Assembly (NCBI RefSeq): GCF_001941825.1
Contig: NZ_CP019038.1
Span: 3,844,001 to 3,908,000 of the forward strand
From: Massilia putida
GTDB taxonomy: Bacteria; Pseudomonadota; Gammaproteobacteria; Burkholderiales; Burkholderiaceae_D
DNA: 64,000 nucleotides
Reading direction: 5' to 3'
Numbering within the stretch: position 1 is the stretch's first letter; each line of letters begins with the position of its first letter. Positions 62,817 to 64,000 of this stretch are shown here, one piece after another. Position numbers and translations under genes: made by a program. Below the pieces are notes generated by a model that saw only the letters and a program-made list of their open reading frames with translations, was not told the DNA's origin and searched no databases.

Positions 62817-63758
62817 ATGCGGATACTGCTGTACCGGGGAGACGGTGTCATCGAACCGTGGGCCCGTGATTTTTCCGATGCATTGCCGCACGCCGACATC
62901 GTCTTGTGGCACGAGAAGATGTCGCTGGCATCGCTGGCGCCTTGCGATTACGCCGTGGTGTGGGCGCCGACGCCCCGCCTGCTCGACCAGCTCGCCCATG
63001 TGAAAGCCATCTTCCTGATGGGCGCCGGTGTCGACGCGCTGCTGAAATTCGGCGACGCGCTGCCGCCGGTGCCCATCGTCCGGCTGGGCGATGCGGGCAT
63101 GGCCGAGCAGATGGCGGAGTACGTGGTGTATGCGACCTTGCGCTACTTCCGCCGCTTCGACGACTACGAGCAGCAGGCGCGCCAGGGCATCTGGAACCCG
63201 CTGGAAACGCGCCGCCGCAAGGCCGATTTCACGGTCGGCGTGCTGGGCCTCGGCAAGCTCGGGAAACCCGTGCTGCGCGCGCTGCGCCAGCTCGGGTTTC
63301 CCGTGTGCGGCTGGAGCCGTTCCGCGCGCGACCTGCCCGGCGTCGAGTGCTTCGCCGGCATGGAAGCGCTCGACGATTTCCTGTCCGGCACGCAGGTCCT
63401 CGTCTGCATGCTGCCGCTCACGCCCGAGACGACGAACCTGCTCGACCGCGCGCGCCTGTCGCAGCTGCCCCAGGGCGCGTATCTGATCAACGTGGCGCGC
63501 GGCGCCCAGGTGGCCGAGCCGGATTTGCTGGCGCTGATCCGCTCGGGCCACATCGCGGGCGCCACGCTGGACGTGTTCCGCAACGAACCGCTGCCGGCAC
63601 CGCATCCGTTCTGGAACGAGCCGCGCATCACCATCACGCCGCACATCTCGGCCCTCACCCTGCGCGAGGAGGCGGTGCGCCAGATCGCCGCCAAGATCGG
63701 GAAGCTGGAACGGGGCGAGGCCATCGACGACATCGTCGACCGCGCCCGCGGCTACTAG
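62817..63758 (+). CDS. ghrA: D-2-hydroxyacid dehydrogenase, glyoxylate/hydroxypyruvate reductase A-like
   Basis: 313 residues from the ATG at 62817 (AGGAG 7 bases upstream). NAD(P)-binding VGVLGLGKLGKPVLRALRQL, catalytic Arg in LINVARGAQVAEPDL, Glu in DVFRNEPLPAPHPFWNEP and His in ITITPHISALT. These enzymes reduce glyoxylate or hydroxypyruvate. Its place between liuD and the HMG-CoA lyase gene suggests co-expression with leucine catabolism, but no established step needs it. The 142-base gap before it shows no gene. Confidence 0.9.
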   Translation: MRILLYRGDGVIEPWARDFSDALPHADIVLWHEKMSLASLAPCDYAVVWAPTPRLLDQLAHVKAIFLMGAGVDALLKFGDALPPVPIVRLGDAGMAEQMAEYVVYATLRYFRRFDDYEQQARQGIWNPLETRRRKADFTVGVLGLGKLGKPVLRALRQLGFPVCGWSRSARDLPGVECFAGMEALDDFLSGTQVLVCMLPLTPETTNLLDRARLSQLPQGAYLINVARGAQVAEPDLLALIRSGHIAGATLDVFRNEPLPAPHPFWNEPRITITPHISALTLREEAVRQIAAKIGKLERGEAIDDIVDRARGY

Positions 63759-63767
63759 GAAACCATC

Positions 63768-64000
63768 ATGCACAGTCAACTGCCGAAACAAGTCAAACTC
63801 GTCGAAGTCGGCCCGCGCGACGGACTGCAAAACGAAAAGGAAGCGGTGTCCGCAGCGGTCAAGATCGAACTGGTCGACCGCCTGTCGCGCGCCGGCTTTG
63901 CCAACATCGAAGCGGCGTCGTTCGTGTCGCCCAAATGGGTGCCGCAGATGGCCACCAGCACGGAAGTCATGGCCGGCATCGCCCGCCGCGCCGGCACGCT
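63768..64000 (+). CDS. liuE: Hydroxymethylglutaryl-CoA lyase, N-terminal part (cut by window end)
   Basis: 77 codons are visible: [24 protein letters not shown], the very conserved N-terminus with [10 protein letters not shown], then [20 protein letters not shown] and [18 protein letters not shown]-CoA lyase splits HMG-CoA into acetoacetate and acetyl-CoA, the last step of the liu pathway. It starts 9 bases after the ghrA-like stop, in the same operon. Confidence 0.93.
   Translation, partial: MHSQLPKQVKLVEVGPRDGLQNEKEAVSAAVKIELVDRLSRAGFANIEAASFVSPKWVPQMATSTEVMAGIARRAGT

Overview
The window is GC-rich chromosomal DNA (apart from one AT-rich island) of a betaproteobacterium. The gene set and protein sequences look most like Oxalobacteraceae such as Massilia or Duganella. 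This is an inference from recognised families (liu leucine catabolism, fused SpmA/SpmB, large TonB receptor, aceK next to liuA); no 16S or tRNA gene is present to confirm it.

Layout. 1-6.9 kb: 5'-part of a SNF2 helicase (minus strand, running off the left edge), then tex, grxD and ubiX. 7-16.7 kb: an XRE regulator, an MBL-fold hydrolase divergent from liuR, then liuA, aceK, a thiolase, an SDR, a second acyl-CoA dehydrogenase and a GNAT gene. 16.7-21.3 kb: an AT-rich bacteriocin island, all on the minus strand. It holds three tiny peptide genes (two with double-glycine leaders), an HlyD-type adaptor and a C39-peptidase ABC exporter that carries a frameshift. The island lies between the intact GNAT gene and a diverged copy of that gene's 3' end. 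21.4-22.5 kb: a secreted-protein fragment cut by a decayed IS5-family element. 22.6-32.6 kb: small regulator/enzyme units (LysR, MarR, SDR, thiolase, thioesterase, azoreductase). 32.7-41.2 kb: a TonB receptor, a peptide-type solute-binding protein, SpmAB, PBP4 (dacB) and a lipoprotein. 41.3-52.5 kb: a minus-strand peptidoglycan-recycling operon (murQ, AmpG-like permease, nagX, GHL10 lipoprotein, BadF-type sugar kinase, amiD, LysR, ddpX), with a divergent serine hydrolase followed by dadA. 53.2-64 kb: a ychJ-like gene, then liuB and liuC, the biotin genes bioA-F-D-B, liuD, a ghrA-like dehydrogenase and the start of HMG-CoA lyase, cut by the right edge.

How it works together. Leucine/isovalerate degradation is split into two blocks about 43 kb apart: liuR-liuA, and liuB-C-D-E. 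Near-identical operators (TTTACGT-N2-ACGTAAA type) lie before liuR, before liuA and, unusually, inside the ychJ-like coding sequence upstream of liuB. The biotin operon sits inside the liuBCD block, which makes sense because methylcrotonyl-CoA carboxylase (LiuB/LiuD) is biotin-dependent. The muropeptide block covers import, amidase and dipeptidase cleavage, amino-sugar phosphorylation, and lactyl-ether cleavage of MurNAc-6-phosphate.

The most novel content is the bacteriocin island. It has a probable two-peptide bacteriocin, plus a 51-residue leaderless peptide whose C-terminal half copies one of the two bacteriocins and which may be its immunity partner or a paralogue.
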